Shown piece after piece: positions 35,611 to 44,783 of a DNA stretch of 64,000 bases. The DNA is from [Clostridium] celerecrescens 18A. Its GTDB lineage: Bacteria > Bacillota > Clostridia > Lachnospirales > Lachnospiraceae. The notes below the pieces were generated by a model. It was not told where the DNA came from. It ran no database searches and saw nothing but the letters and a program-made list of their open reading frames with translations. How positions within the stretch are numbered: position 1 is the first letter of the stretch; every line of letters begins with the position of its first letter. A program made the translations under genes and the position numbers. Where the stretch lies: the NCBI RefSeq assembly GCF_002797975.1, contig NZ_PGET01000001.1:2976001-3040000 (forward strand), read 5' to 3'.

Positions 35611-35838
35611 ATGAACTTAATGAACCTGATGCAGTTAAAGGAATCCTGGGCTGTTTTTAAAAATAACCACCCAAAATTTCCCCTGTTTCTGAAAGCAGCC
35701 TTAAACAGCTCTCTGAAAGAAGGAAGCGTGGTGGAAATCCATATTACGCCGCCGGAAGGAAAAACCCTTACTACTAATTTAAAGCTCAAGGCTTCTGATC
35801 TGGAGCTGTTTGAACAATGGAAAGACTCCTTAAAATAA
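35611..35838 (+). CDS. Small conserved-looking protein, 75 aa, function unknown
   Basis: 75 residues with no membrane segment. It starts MNLMNLMQLKESWAVFKNNH and has a predicted alpha-beta-alpha pattern (FLKAALNSSLKEGSVVEIHI, then LKASDLELFEQWKDSL). AAAGGA precedes the ATG and a promoter lies upstream. The position, divergent from a WYL regulator, is typical of small target genes of such regulators. I recognise no Pfam family. Confidence 0.65.
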   Translation: MNLMNLMQLKESWAVFKNNHPKFPLFLKAALNSSLKEGSVVEIHITPPEGKTLTTNLKLKASDLELFEQWKDSLK

Positions 35839-35906
35839 ATTGGTACTTTTACCGGACATGCTGAGGACAGTACCTTGATGGCCTATGTGGTTCAAGGGCA
35901 TATAAT

Positions 35907-35934
35907 AAAGGAATTAGCTTATGCTAATTCCTTT
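35907..35934. terminator. Hairpin after the 75-aa gene
   Basis: 12-bp perfect arms aaaggaattagc / gctaattccttt with a TTAT loop, between convergent genes. Confidence 0.75.
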
Positions 35935-35986
35935 ATTAATTATTCTTAAGCTAACTATTTTTGCATTGCACAGATCTGGGTTTTAC

Positions 35987-36721
35987 TTAAGTCAGCGGCA
36001 GGTACCAATCCAGCAAATAGGGATTGTTATCCCTTGTTTTAATATCTTCATAGATTTCCCGCCGGGCATCTCCGCTTTCATAAGACCAATATTCATACCC
36101 TCTTAAGTAACTGTCCATCATTTCATCCCATGATGAAAACCTTTTTTGAATCGTCTGCGCTATTTCCAGTGACTTATCCAATGCTTCCTGTTCCGTATAA
36201 TATCCGGCAATATAATACCAGCCGCACAAGGATACTGCACGACAGTAATCCCAGCCGTCAATGGCCCCTGCTCCGTAATTTAAGTAGTTGTCATACGCGT
36301 TTATGAGATAATAAGCTTCCTCTTCGTCACCCGCAATTTCACTAAGATATTTAGCCAGTTCCTCCCGTTCAAGTCCCGAAGCATCGTCCTCTTCCATCAC
36401 CTGCATCAGCGAAGCATAGTCGCTCCGGTGCCCTGTGTCAAGCAGCCAGTTTAAGGTTTCGTCCGCGCTGGCTCTGTCCGTCACATCCCACCATTCCTCC
36501 AATGACGCAAGCTCAAGCTGTTTATTGAATTCATTCGCTTTCATACCTCCCAGGAGCGTATAATCTCCACCGTTAAGCTCTGTTAAAACAGCATAAGTAC
36601 CATTCACCCAAAGAATTTCCGGTTGTACTTTTTTCTGCCGCACACAGCCGGCACTTCCACATAAGATAAGCCCTATGATGCAAAGAAGAATCATATATTT
36701 AATAGATTTTTGTTTATTCAT
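35987..36721 (-). CDS. DUF1266 lipoprotein
   Basis: 244 residues. The signal peptide ends at GSAGC (lipobox) so the protein is probably membrane-anchored outside. The mature part is a DUF1266 domain: NGTYAVLTELNGGDYTLLGG at its start, ESLEEWWDVTDR-like (ASLEEWWDVTDRASADETLNW) and the core AIDGWDYCRAVSLCGWYYIAGYYTEQEA. The domain occurs in YbeR/YbeU-type proteins without known function. The DUF5684 gene lies 26 bp upstream on the same strand, so the two probably form an operon of envelope proteins. Confidence 0.83.
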   Translation of the reverse strand: MNKQKSIKYMILLCIIGLILCGSAGCVRQKKVQPEILWVNGTYAVLTELNGGDYTLLGGMKANEFNKQLELASLEEWWDVTDRASADETLNWLLDTGHRSDYASLMQVMEEDDASGLEREELAKYLSEIAGDEEEAYYLINAYDNYLNYGAGAIDGWDYCRAVSLCGWYYIAGYYTEQEALDKSLEIAQTIQKRFSSWDEMMDSYLRGYEYWSYESGDARREIYEDIKTRDNNPYLLDWYLPLT

Positions 36722-36747
36722 ATTTTGTTTTGTCTCGAACTTTCCTT

Positions 36748-37176
36748 CTATTGAGGTCCTACGTACTCAGCACTGCCAAGTCCCAGTATTGGGAAAAATA
36801 TCAATGGCATCAGCACTAAGCCAACTGCAAAACCGCCGCTTCTTCCAAATGCTTTAGAAAGCTTAACGCAATAAATGATATATATAACAAATGAAGCCAA
36901 TCCTGCAAGGCTGCTTAAAATGCTGATATCTAAGAATCCCCCAAGAAAAGAAACTACCCATGCTAACAGAACCGCAATAAAATAGTTTATATTTCCAAAT
37001 GCGATATCAGACATTATATAAATATTATAAAATGGTATCAATGACGCCCAGCCCGGCTTACCGGCTTTCGAAAAAATCTTCCAATTAGAAACTATAAGTA
37101 AAATACAAACAACTAAAAGAAATATAAAAAGAAAAATACCAAATCCAGCTAAAACAGCAAATAAATCATTATTCAT
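36748..37176 (-). CDS. DUF5684 multi-span membrane protein
   Basis: 142 residues with three or four membrane segments. The signature WKIFSKAGKPGWASLIPFYNIYIM follows the first span and identifies the DUF5684 family, seen in many Clostridia, sometimes fused to signal peptidase-like proteins. The start at 37176 follows GGAGG; the frame extends 27 codons upstream without support. Function unknown. Likely cotranscribed with the DUF1266 lipoprotein downstream. Confidence 0.82.
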   Translation of the reverse strand: MNNDLFAVLAGFGIFLFIFLLVVCILLIVSNWKIFSKAGKPGWASLIPFYNIYIMSDIAFGNINYFIAVLLAWVVSFLGGFLDISILSSLAGLASFVIYIIYCVKLSKAFGRSGGFAVGLVLMPLIFFPILGLGSAEYVGPQ

Positions 37177-37525
37177 GCTCAATTCCTCCAAATGTTTTTT
37201 AATTAATAGTACCAATTTTACCTGCCCATTCTTTGCGGATTTAATCTGACGCCGCAAAAAGGGGGGTGTTCTCTAAATTACTTATAAACTCGTACATTCT
37301 GCTTTTCTCCTTTTCTCTTGTTTCTTCCATATTTTAACACATTGACAAATAATCATCAATGTCGTTCGGAACAAGAAATTCATCGTTGGGAACATAAGGC
37401 AGCATTTTCTTGTTGTATTTACCAAATTATGGTACAATGAACGAATAAGTGCAATAACCCGGAAGCTTTGTCCAAGCCTCTCTCACCAAAAGGCGAATAT
37501 AACAAGCAGGAGGAATAAAAACAGC
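37177..37525. other. Divergent spacer with a promoter for the secreted-protein gene
   Basis: 349 bp without a gene. On the plus strand TTGTTG (37410-37415), 17-bp spacer and TACAAT (37433-37438) form a plausible promoter. An acattga / tcaatgt dyad with 10-bp spacing (37339-37362) could be a regulator site. Nothing else is seen. Confidence 0.45.
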
Positions 37526-38536
37526 ATGAATAAGATGATAAAATTATTTGCAGCCGCATCCCTACTATCCATATCCATAGCATCAACCGCCCATGCAGGA
37601 GCCTGGAAGCAGGACACCCAGGGCTGGTGGTGGCAGGACGGAGATAAGTCCTATCCCTCTTCCGCCTGGAAATGGATCGACTCTGATGGGGATGGAATGG
37701 CAGAATGCTACTATTTTGATGAAAATGGTTATATACTGACCGGGACCACTGCCCCTGACGGCAGTACGGTCAATGAATCCGGCGCATGGACTGATCAGGG
37801 CATTGTCCGCCAAAAGGCCGCCAATCCTGCCGCCGCGCGGATCATAAACCAGAAGGGGATGGAGCTTTACCAGAAAGCAGACCAGAAGAGTTCCGGGCTG
37901 CCAGGCCTGGATATCACCGCAGACATCCAGATGAATCTTACTTATGATTGGCTGGATATCCCGGTTTCCATGAATATGCAGCTTAAATATCATGACTTAA
38001 ACACTCCAAACATGGAATTTCTTTACCTGACCACGATGGATATGTTGGGAATCCGTAAGTCAGAGACTTCCTTCTACACCAAGGGCTGCTATTATCTGGA
38101 TGCGGGGATGTATGATAAATACAAAATGAACATCGGATATGAAGACATGACAAGAAATATCACTTTAGGAGGGCTGACCGGGCAGTTTGGGTCATTCCTG
38201 GATAATGTACAAATTGCAGACGGTGATGCCGGTAATAAAATCCTTATGTATTCCAGTAGAGCGGAAGGCCTTGAAACATATCTCACCAATTTCTACGATG
38301 AGATTTGGCCGACTCTTTCTGACTCCAATTATAAGATCGACCGGATTGACGGAAAAGCGGTCATAAGCCCGGAAGGCTATTTTTCCAGGGAGGCCATATC
38401 TATTTACATGACCATCACCGAAGAGGAAGAGTCCTTGGGCATGCTCATGAATATGAATCTGGATTATAACAATCCTGGGAAAGCCGTTACCATTGAATTC
38501 CCTTCCACAGAAGGATATGAAGAAATCATTTACTAA
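37526..38536 (+). CDS. Secreted protein with a cell-wall-binding-like repeat and a lipoprotein-type beta domain
   Basis: 336 residues. A classical signal peptide ends at STAHA. Next comes one choline-binding/glucan-binding-like unit: GAWKQDTQGWWWQDGDKSYPSSAWKW and CYYFDENGYILTGTT, with the Trp-rich pattern used for wall attachment. The remaining ~220 residues resemble DUF6612/LolA-like beta sheets (NLTYDWLDIPVSMNMQLKYH, then YYLDAGMYDKYKMNIGYEDM). Function unknown; surface location is likely. GGAGG precedes the ATG. Monocistronic with a strong terminator. Confidence 0.78.
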   Translation: MNKMIKLFAAASLLSISIASTAHAGAWKQDTQGWWWQDGDKSYPSSAWKWIDSDGDGMAECYYFDENGYILTGTTAPDGSTVNESGAWTDQGIVRQKAANPAAARIINQKGMELYQKADQKSSGLPGLDITADIQMNLTYDWLDIPVSMNMQLKYHDLNTPNMEFLYLTTMDMLGIRKSETSFYTKGCYYLDAGMYDKYKMNIGYEDMTRNITLGGLTGQFGSFLDNVQIADGDAGNKILMYSSRAEGLETYLTNFYDEIWPTLSDSNYKIDRIDGKAVISPEGYFSREAISIYMTITEEEESLGMLMNMNLDYNNPGKAVTIEFPSTEGYEEIIY

Positions 38537-38545
38537 TAAAACAAT

Positions 38546-38590
38546 AGGAGGGAAAACCGTTGACGGCTCCCTCCTTCTCTTTTTTTTAAT
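38546..38590 (+). terminator. Terminator of the secreted-protein gene
   Basis: Stem aggaggga / tccctcct with an inner ccg/cgg pair and a T-run (38581-38588). Confidence 0.85.
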
Positions 38591-39044
38591 CCTTTAAACC
38601 GATATAAATATGGATCAGTGCATCTTCCATGTCCCCATTCTGATACTCTTCAAAATCGCATACAAAAGTTCTTGGCAGATCTATCTTCCAAAGCTCCTGC
38701 CAGAATTTTGCAACCGCCTCTATCATATTTCCCCTTACTACAAATTTGGCATACGTTCCTGCCGGAATGTTCCTTGCCACCGTACCTTCCGGGAGCTCAT
38801 CCGCTGCTTCTACTTCACATGCCACTATGACATTGTAATCATCTAATTCATTTTCTACATAATCCGTATAGATCCCCAGGGCCTTATCATTGCTCTTATT
38901 TTTTATAGCGGTATAAACTCCCTTCCCGTAAAAGCTCTCCCAAAGACCCCCGATCACATTTCCTATATCCGGTGACGCGTTGTTTGTCCGGGCCAACAGC
39001 CCCACTACCTTTTTTTCCTTAAGCTCAACTCTCTCAAAGTCCAT
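38586..39044 (-). CDS. GyrI-like/effector-binding domain protein
   Basis: 152 residues of the GyrI-like (AraC effector-binding, SOUL-type) fold without a DNA-binding domain. DFERVELKEKKVVGLLARTNN starts the sheet, GIYTDYVENELDDYNVIVACEV and ARNIPAGTYAKFVVRG follow, and the C-terminus has DFEEYQ and IHIYIGLKD. Stand-alone members bind hydrophobic drugs or toxins or act as small-molecule hydrolases. The start at 39044 follows GAGGTAAGGA; the longer frame is unsupported. Confidence 0.87.
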   Translation of the reverse strand: MDFERVELKEKKVVGLLARTNNASPDIGNVIGGLWESFYGKGVYTAIKNKSNDKALGIYTDYVENELDDYNVIVACEVEAADELPEGTVARNIPAGTYAKFVVRGNMIEAVAKFWQELWKIDLPRTFVCDFEEYQNGDMEDALIHIYIGLKD

Positions 39045-39150
39045 TTTCCTTACCTCTTTTCCTCTTTCTTGCCTGATTTGCAGCATCATAGGATATCTGC
39101 CAGACATTTCTTTCTACGGTAAGTGGATGATAGCATACCGAACATGACAT

Positions 39151-40377
39151 CTATATGTCGTAATTCATTTGTTCCTGATTATTTTTCATGAAACCATCTG
39201 TTTTTCTGTCTGCTCTGTAAAAGTGGATCAGGGTGAAGACCAGAATAACGGGGAACAGGACTGCCCCCAATATTCCGATTTTTAAGTTGTTTCCAAAATA
39301 TCCGGAAACAACGCCTACAAAGGTTGGCCCACCGGAACAGCCCAGGTCCCCCGCCAGAGCCAGAAATGCAAACATTGCGGTCCCTCCACCTCGTATGGAG
39401 GCAGAGGCCATGCTAAAGGAACCGGGCCACATGATTCCCACAGACAGACCGCACAATCCGCAGCCCAAAAGGCCCAGCGCAGGAAAAGGAGAAAGAGCGA
39501 TCAGAAAATAAGAACCTATGCACAGGATTCCGCTTGCAATCATCATCTTTTTTAAATTCACCTTTTCTCCGTACTTTCCATAAAGAGCCCTGGAGATTCC
39601 CATCATTGTGGCAAAAAGCATGGGACCTGCAAGGTCTCCTATGGCCTTGCTCACTCCAAGTCCCTTCTCTGCAAAAGCGGATGCCCACTGGCTTACCGCC
39701 TGTTCGCTGGCTCCGGCACATACCATGAGAAGCATGAATCCCCAGAATATCCGTTTTCTAATGAGTCCCTTTAAGGAAAGGCCATCCGCCTCTTCCACAA
39801 GCGGAGCAATGGGTACCTTAAAAAATAAAAACATGTTGACAAAAGGAATCAGCGCCCAGAAAAGCGCCAGCAGCCTCCAGTTTTTAACCCCGGCAATGCT
39901 GAAAAATATGGTGGACACCAGGACTACTCCCACATGCCCCCAGCAATAAAAGGAATGAAGCATGCTCATGGCCTTTTCCTTATTATCCGTTGGACAGGCT
40001 TCTACAATAGGGCTGACCAGGACCTCCAAAAGGCCGCCTCCCGCTGCGTAGATGACCACTGCTGCAAAAAGACCGATCCATGCCTGGGAAAACAATCCAG
40101 GCAGAATGGTCAGGGATACCAGACCAACCGCTGACAGTATATGGGCCGTTATCATGGAAGCCCGGTAACCGACCCGGTCGACGATGCCCGCAGAAAGCAA
40201 ATCCACGATCAGCTGAATTCCAAAATTAAAAGTCACAAGCATGGTAATTCTGGATAAGGAAATGCCATACTCTGACTGAAACGTCAGAAATAAAAGAGGT
40301 ACAAAATTGTTAATGATCGCCTGCACGATATAGCTCATGAAACAGGCACGGACGGTTTTGGTATAATCTTTATTCAT
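39151..40377 (-). CDS. Major facilitator superfamily transporter
   Basis: 408 residues with twelve predicted membrane segments. The MFS motif A-like loop is DRVGYRASMI between helices 2 and 3, and a second one is YGKYGEKVNLKKMM in the C-terminal half. AYAAGGGLLEVLVSPIVEACP-like residues (YAAGGGLLEVLVSPIVEACP) in helix 4-5 resemble fucose/sugar or nucleoside-type MFS members. The substrate is unknown. It is divergent from an AraC regulator (40501), which probably controls it through the 123-bp gap. Confidence 0.87.
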   Translation of the reverse strand: MNKDYTKTVRACFMSYIVQAIINNFVPLLFLTFQSEYGISLSRITMLVTFNFGIQLIVDLLSAGIVDRVGYRASMITAHILSAVGLVSLTILPGLFSQAWIGLFAAVVIYAAGGGLLEVLVSPIVEACPTDNKEKAMSMLHSFYCWGHVGVVLVSTIFFSIAGVKNWRLLALFWALIPFVNMFLFFKVPIAPLVEEADGLSLKGLIRKRIFWGFMLLMVCAGASEQAVSQWASAFAEKGLGVSKAIGDLAGPMLFATMMGISRALYGKYGEKVNLKKMMIASGILCIGSYFLIALSPFPALGLLGCGLCGLSVGIMWPGSFSMASASIRGGGTAMFAFLALAGDLGCSGGPTFVGVVSGYFGNNLKIGILGAVLFPVILVFTLIHFYRADRKTDGFMKNNQEQMNYDI

Positions 40378-40500
40378 TGAGAATCACCTGCTATTCATTT
40401 TTTTGTATTATACCGCATTTTTTATTTGAAATGTAGTAATTTATCGCCAGTTTATGATACAATCTAGCCAATCAACAAAAAAGCCATAGGAGGACGCTCT

Positions 40501-41409
40501 ATGCAAAGTACGAAAATACTCACCGATGAATCCATGATGGAGCTTGTCTCCCACGGCTCCACTACCTTTCCATTTCAATATTATTATGAAGATGTAGGAA
40601 AATTCGATCATAATTGCATTGACTGGCACTGGCACAGGGAATTTGAACTTGTGTCTGTAACAGAAGGAATCCTTCAGTGTTCCATCAGCAATATCAATTA
40701 CATACTGGAGGCTGGGGATGGGATTTTCATCAATTCCGGAGTCATTCACCGCTTTCTTTCAGCCGGGACTGCAGTTATCCCAAACGTTTTGTTTGCATCG
40801 GATTTCATTGCTCCTGAAAACAGTTCTATTTATGATAAATACATGCTTCCTTTTCTCACATCAGGTATTTCCCATTTTGTCCTAAAAAGAAGCATTTCCT
40901 GGCAAAAAGACGTTCTTTCTTCTCTTTCAAGACTGTATGGCATATGCGAAAATCCAGGTCCAGCCTGGGAGCTGGAGGCCCATATCATCATCTGCATGGT
41001 TTGGACCAGCTTGTTTGAACACAGACTGGAATTTGCGACCATGGAAAATACAGGGGTAAGCAGGATTTCCCAGGCCCGTTTTAAAGGCATGACCTGTTTT
41101 ATTGAAGAAAACTACTGGAAGAAGATAACGTTAAAAGATATCGCCGCATCCGTGGGGGTAAGCAAGCGGGAAGCCCTCCGCTGCTTTCAATGCTCCGTTC
41201 CTTTATCACCAATAGAATACGTGAATAAATACCGGCTCCATAAGGCATGGAAGCTGCTCCTACAAACGGACCGCTCCATAACAGACATTGCGGAGCATAC
41301 CGGATTTGAGAGCACCAGCTATTTTGACCGTTTGTTTAAAAGAGAATTTCATATAACACCCAGGAAGCACCGGGATAGCGGAGAAAAAAAGGCACCAGCA
41401 GAAGAATAA
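40501..41409 (+). CDS. AraC family regulator with cupin sensor domain
   Basis: 302 residues. The N-terminal half is a cupin (CIDWHWHREFELVSVTEG, GDGIFINSGVIHRF), typical of sugar-responsive AraC proteins. The C-terminal half has the two helix-turn-helix motifs ITLKDIAASVGVSKREALRCF and SITDIAEHTGFESTSYFDRLF. AGGAGG lies upstream of the ATG. Divergent from the MFS gene, its presumed target. The effector is unknown. Confidence 0.92.
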   Translation: MQSTKILTDESMMELVSHGSTTFPFQYYYEDVGKFDHNCIDWHWHREFELVSVTEGILQCSISNINYILEAGDGIFINSGVIHRFLSAGTAVIPNVLFASDFIAPENSSIYDKYMLPFLTSGISHFVLKRSISWQKDVLSSLSRLYGICENPGPAWELEAHIIICMVWTSLFEHRLEFATMENTGVSRISQARFKGMTCFIEENYWKKITLKDIAASVGVSKREALRCFQCSVPLSPIEYVNKYRLHKAWKLLLQTDRSITDIAEHTGFESTSYFDRLFKREFHITPRKHRDSGEKKAPAEE

Positions 41410-41433
41410 TTTCTTCTTTTACTGGTGCTTTTC
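41386..41433. terminator. Bidirectional terminator between the AraC and kinase genes
   Basis: Arms aaaaggcaccag / ctggtgctttt with an inner gaagaa / ttcttc pairing; A and T runs at the two ends serve both convergent transcripts. Confidence 0.8.
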
Positions 41434-41444
41434 GTTCCATTCTT

Positions 41445-42302
41445 TTATTCGTATATTTTACCGTATCCAAATGCGCCGCTGATTCCGCAGATGTTTGCTG
41501 CAAAGCCTGCTGCCTCATGCAGGCTTTCTGTAATGGCATCTGCATCTGCCTCACCTCTTTTAAGATGAGCAACATAACCAACCATGAAGGAGGTGATTAA
41601 GGAGTCTCCGGCACCCATGGTATCCACAACGGTTTCGACAGGTGCAGCCTTTTGCATATAAAAGCTTTTTCCATCGTAAAGAATACAGCCGTCAGCACCT
41701 CTTGACGCCACTGCCAGCTTCGGGCCGTAGGAGGCCACCTTTTTCAGATGCTCTTTTGCTTCCTCATTGGTTCCGTCAAAGGAGCAGAATGCAAAATCAA
41801 CATCTGGAGCCACCTTTTTGTAATATTCCTCCGTGGAGTCATCGGAAAAATCGAAGGATACAAGGATCCCTGCCTCACGAATCTTATGAAGTTCTTGTTC
41901 CATAAAGCAGTAATTTCCTGAATGAACCAAATCAAACTGTTTTATATACTCCAAATCAAAGCGGTCCAGAATAAAAGGAGTTTTTCCCCGGATACCGCCT
42001 TCATTAGAGCCAAGAAATATACGGTCCCCATCAATGATAGTTGCTTTTGCACAGCCGTTCTCACCTTTCAGCTGCTCACATTTGATCATTTCAATTCCAA
42101 TTTCTTCTAAAGCGGCAATTACATGCTCAGCTTCTGCATCATCTCCGAAGTATCCCATATAAGCGCTTCTTTTTGCTCCGAACATATCTGCATATACTGC
42201 AAAATTCACACAGTTTCCGCCTGGATACATTGTCTTGATATGCACATATTTATCTACCACATTATCGCCAAACCCAAGTACACTTACATCATATTTGTCC
42301 AT
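41445..42302 (-). CDS. PfkB-family sugar kinase, fructoselysine/fructosamine 6-kinase type
   Basis: 285 residues, cytosolic. PfkB hallmarks: VLGFGDNVVDKYVH and YPGGNCVNFAVYADMFGA at the substrate site, and the C-terminal DTMGAGDSLITSFMVGY with the catalytic Asp and anion hole. The short length and N-terminus resemble FrlD (fructoselysine 6-kinase) and FraD. The start at 42302 follows GAGGTG; a GTG three codons earlier overlaps this site. It is the last gene of the operon, after the SIS deglycase, so it should phosphorylate an Amadori compound at C6. Confidence 0.87.
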   Translation of the reverse strand: MDKYDVSVLGFGDNVVDKYVHIKTMYPGGNCVNFAVYADMFGAKRSAYMGYFGDDAEAEHVIAALEEIGIEMIKCEQLKGENGCAKATIIDGDRIFLGSNEGGIRGKTPFILDRFDLEYIKQFDLVHSGNYCFMEQELHKIREAGILVSFDFSDDSTEEYYKKVAPDVDFAFCSFDGTNEEAKEHLKKVASYGPKLAVASRGADGCILYDGKSFYMQKAAPVETVVDTMGAGDSLITSFMVGYVAHLKRGEADADAITESLHEAAGFAANICGISGAFGYGKIYE

Positions 42303-42329
42303 GATCCACACCTCGCCATCTTATTTATT

Positions 42330-43298
42330 TTAGTACTCTACAACCCCCATGTAACGTCTCATATCTGTTGGATGGCATCTTTTATCCTGAAGTGCATTTC
42401 TGTAAGCAACGCTCATTGCGTAGAATACCATCGGGTTGAAATATTCAACACAGCTGTCATCGATCATTTCCAGACCTAATTCATCCGCATCAATTACTTC
42501 ATATTTTTTTCCATATTTTTCAAGGAAGGCAAGACATCTTTCATCCATGATACGGTTGTTTCCTCTGCTCATTAGCAGGATGTACAGATGCTCCTCATCG
42601 GTTACCTCGAATGGCCCGTGGAAATATTCAGCCGAATTTAAGTAACAGCAATCCATCCATTGCATTTCCTGAAGGGAGCAGATTGCAAAACCGTAAGCTG
42701 CTGCATAGGAAGCACCGGAGCCCATAATATATAGAAAATCTTCCTTATAATATTTTTCTGCAAAAAGCCATGTACGGTTTTTTACCTTTGCCATAGCTGC
42801 ACGGACGATTTTGTCTGCTTTTTCCAGACCGTCTTTTACTGCATCGTATTTTGTATAATCCGGCTCCTGAGCTTTCATCAGTTCATTTAATATACGGAGA
42901 ATAATTCCCTGAGGTTTTTCTTTTTCATTCACATGATCTGACCAGTCATAAATGACCGGCATCATAGAATCATCGTTACAAGCAGAATCAGGATTATGCG
43001 TCATTGTGATTACTGCGGCCCCCAAATCTCTTGCCATATGAGCAGCCTCAACGGTTTCTTTTGTATTACCTCCATGGGAGCAGATAAATACAAGACTGGT
43101 TTTTCCAAGGTGGGTTGGAGGAGTTACCACAAATTCCTTGCTTGTAATCCAGTCAGCATGCATCGTTTTAGATTCACTGCGTACAAAGTAATATCCTGGA
43201 TACAGATCCACTAAGGAACCGCCGCATGCCACAAAATAAACATCCTCTATTTTTTCTCTGCCAGATAAAATTGCTTTTGTCATTTCTTTTTCGTTCAT
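42330..43298 (-). CDS. SIS-domain deglycase (FrlB/FraB-like)
   Basis: 322 residues, two SIS domains. The first has DVYFVACGGSLVDLYPGYYF and FICSHGGNTKETVEAA; the second has YIMGSGASYAAAYGFAIC and AEYFHGPFEV (Glu and His of the active-site loop). In FrlB and FraB this fold splits 6-phospho-fructosamines into glucose 6-phosphate and a free amine or amino acid. The gene is directly followed by the PfkB kinase and preceded by a transporter, as expected for an Amadori pathway. The exact amine is not evident. Confidence 0.86.
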   Translation of the reverse strand: MNEKEMTKAILSGREKIEDVYFVACGGSLVDLYPGYYFVRSESKTMHADWITSKEFVVTPPTHLGKTSLVFICSHGGNTKETVEAAHMARDLGAAVITMTHNPDSACNDDSMMPVIYDWSDHVNEKEKPQGIILRILNELMKAQEPDYTKYDAVKDGLEKADKIVRAAMAKVKNRTWLFAEKYYKEDFLYIMGSGASYAAAYGFAICSLQEMQWMDCCYLNSAEYFHGPFEVTDEEHLYILLMSRGNNRIMDERCLAFLEKYGKKYEVIDADELGLEMIDDSCVEYFNPMVFYAMSVAYRNALQDKRCHPTDMRRYMGVVEY

Positions 43299-43367
43299 GA
43301 TTTTTCTTTCACCCTTTTTTATTTATTTCTAATGATTGCTTAGTGGTTTTTCTGCAGGTATATCTTC

Positions 43368-44783
43368 TTATAAGATTGCTGATACCGCGCAAAATACCAA
43401 AGCTAATACGGTTACTGCCATAAAAAATTTCCAGATTGTCTTCCACCACTGTCCGAAGGAAATCCTGCACACTGCTAGCCCTGCTACGGTCATACCTGCG
43501 GTTGGACTGATCATATTGGTCAACTGGTTCGCAAACTGCAATACGGTTACGCTTGCCTCCGGATTCACTCCCTGCAGATCACAAAGAGGTGCCATAATCG
43601 GCATGGTCAATGATGCCAGCGCAGAAGAAGAAGGTACCAGGAAGGACAGAAGTGACTGAACCACATACATCACAGTGGTAAATGCCACACTGTTAAAGCT
43701 TGCAAGGCTGCTCGACAGTGTATTTAAGATAGTATCAATGATCATACCGTTCTCTGCAACAACCAGAATACCGCGGCAAACACCTACTACAACCGCCGCA
43801 AATGCCAGGTCTTTTACACCAATTACGAATTCTTCTGCGATTTCTTTTTCCTTCATTCCACCCACGATTCCCATAAGAATACCCATAACCAGGAAGATTG
43901 CAGAAATTTCATCCATGTACCAGCCATATTTTAAAATTCCAAAGATGATCGTTGCCATTCCAAGGCCAAATACAGCAAGCACCAGTTTGTCACGGAGCGT
44001 AAAGGATGTATCGCCTTCATCCATTGCAAATTCCTGCTTTTTCAGAACATCATCATTATAAGTAATAGAAACCGAAGGATTATTGTGTATTCTGGCGGCA
44101 TAGCGCATTACAAAAGCAACAGATACAGCCATCATGATGATCCACCATGCAAAACGGTAGATGAGTTGTGGATTCCCCTGAATTCCCGCTACCCCCTGAG
44201 CAATTAAGACATTAAAGGGGTTGGTTGTAGACGCAGCATAACCGATCTGCGGACCTAAGAATACAACCATGAATGTCGTCATGGAATCATATCCCATAGC
44301 AAAGAAGATTGGCATCAGCATGATGTAAAAGGGAATGACTTCTTCCGACATACCGAACGTAGTTCCTCCGATTCCCAAAAGAATCATCATAATAGGTATC
44401 AGCAGCCTCTCTTTCCCCTGAAGCTTGAGAATGACCTTTCGTATTCCCCTGTTCATGGCATTTGTTTTTGTGAGAATCTGGAATGTACCGCCAATTAAGA
44501 GGATAAATGCCACAACGTCCGCGGCTGCCTGTATACCTCTTGTAGGCGCCATCAGTATTTCCAGAATACCCTGGCGCAGATCCCCGCCGTCTGCCACTTT
44601 GTCAACCACCTGATAAGTACCTGAAATTGCCACCTCACGTTCACCTGCCGGTGTATCAATCAGCTGTCTTTCAAATTGTCCGCTTGGCACTACCCATGTC
44701 AAAACGGCAAATACAATAATCAGAATAAATGCAAGAGTATAAACGTGCGGCAGCTGTAGTTTAAATTTCTTTTTTTCGTTCAT
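43368..44783 (-). CDS. YfcC/DcuC-family transporter
   Basis: 471 residues with about twelve membrane segments. The N-terminal HVYTLAFILIIVFAVLTWVVPSG, the central GIGGTTFGMSEEVIPFYIM and YAASTTNPFNVLIAQ, and the C-terminal FLVPSSSALASLTMPIMAPL are typical of YfcC proteins. FraA of the Salmonella fructose-asparagine pathway belongs to the wider DcuC group, so uptake of a glycated amino acid is a reasonable guess. The start at 44783 lies inside the end of the amidohydrolase gene (23-bp overlap) after GGGGGA; translation is probably coupled. Confidence 0.84.
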   Translation of the reverse strand: MNEKKKFKLQLPHVYTLAFILIIVFAVLTWVVPSGQFERQLIDTPAGEREVAISGTYQVVDKVADGGDLRQGILEILMAPTRGIQAAADVVAFILLIGGTFQILTKTNAMNRGIRKVILKLQGKERLLIPIMMILLGIGGTTFGMSEEVIPFYIMLMPIFFAMGYDSMTTFMVVFLGPQIGYAASTTNPFNVLIAQGVAGIQGNPQLIYRFAWWIIMMAVSVAFVMRYAARIHNNPSVSITYNDDVLKKQEFAMDEGDTSFTLRDKLVLAVFGLGMATIIFGILKYGWYMDEISAIFLVMGILMGIVGGMKEKEIAEEFVIGVKDLAFAAVVVGVCRGILVVAENGMIIDTILNTLSSSLASFNSVAFTTVMYVVQSLLSFLVPSSSALASLTMPIMAPLCDLQGVNPEASVTVLQFANQLTNMISPTAGMTVAGLAVCRISFGQWWKTIWKFFMAVTVLALVFCAVSAIL

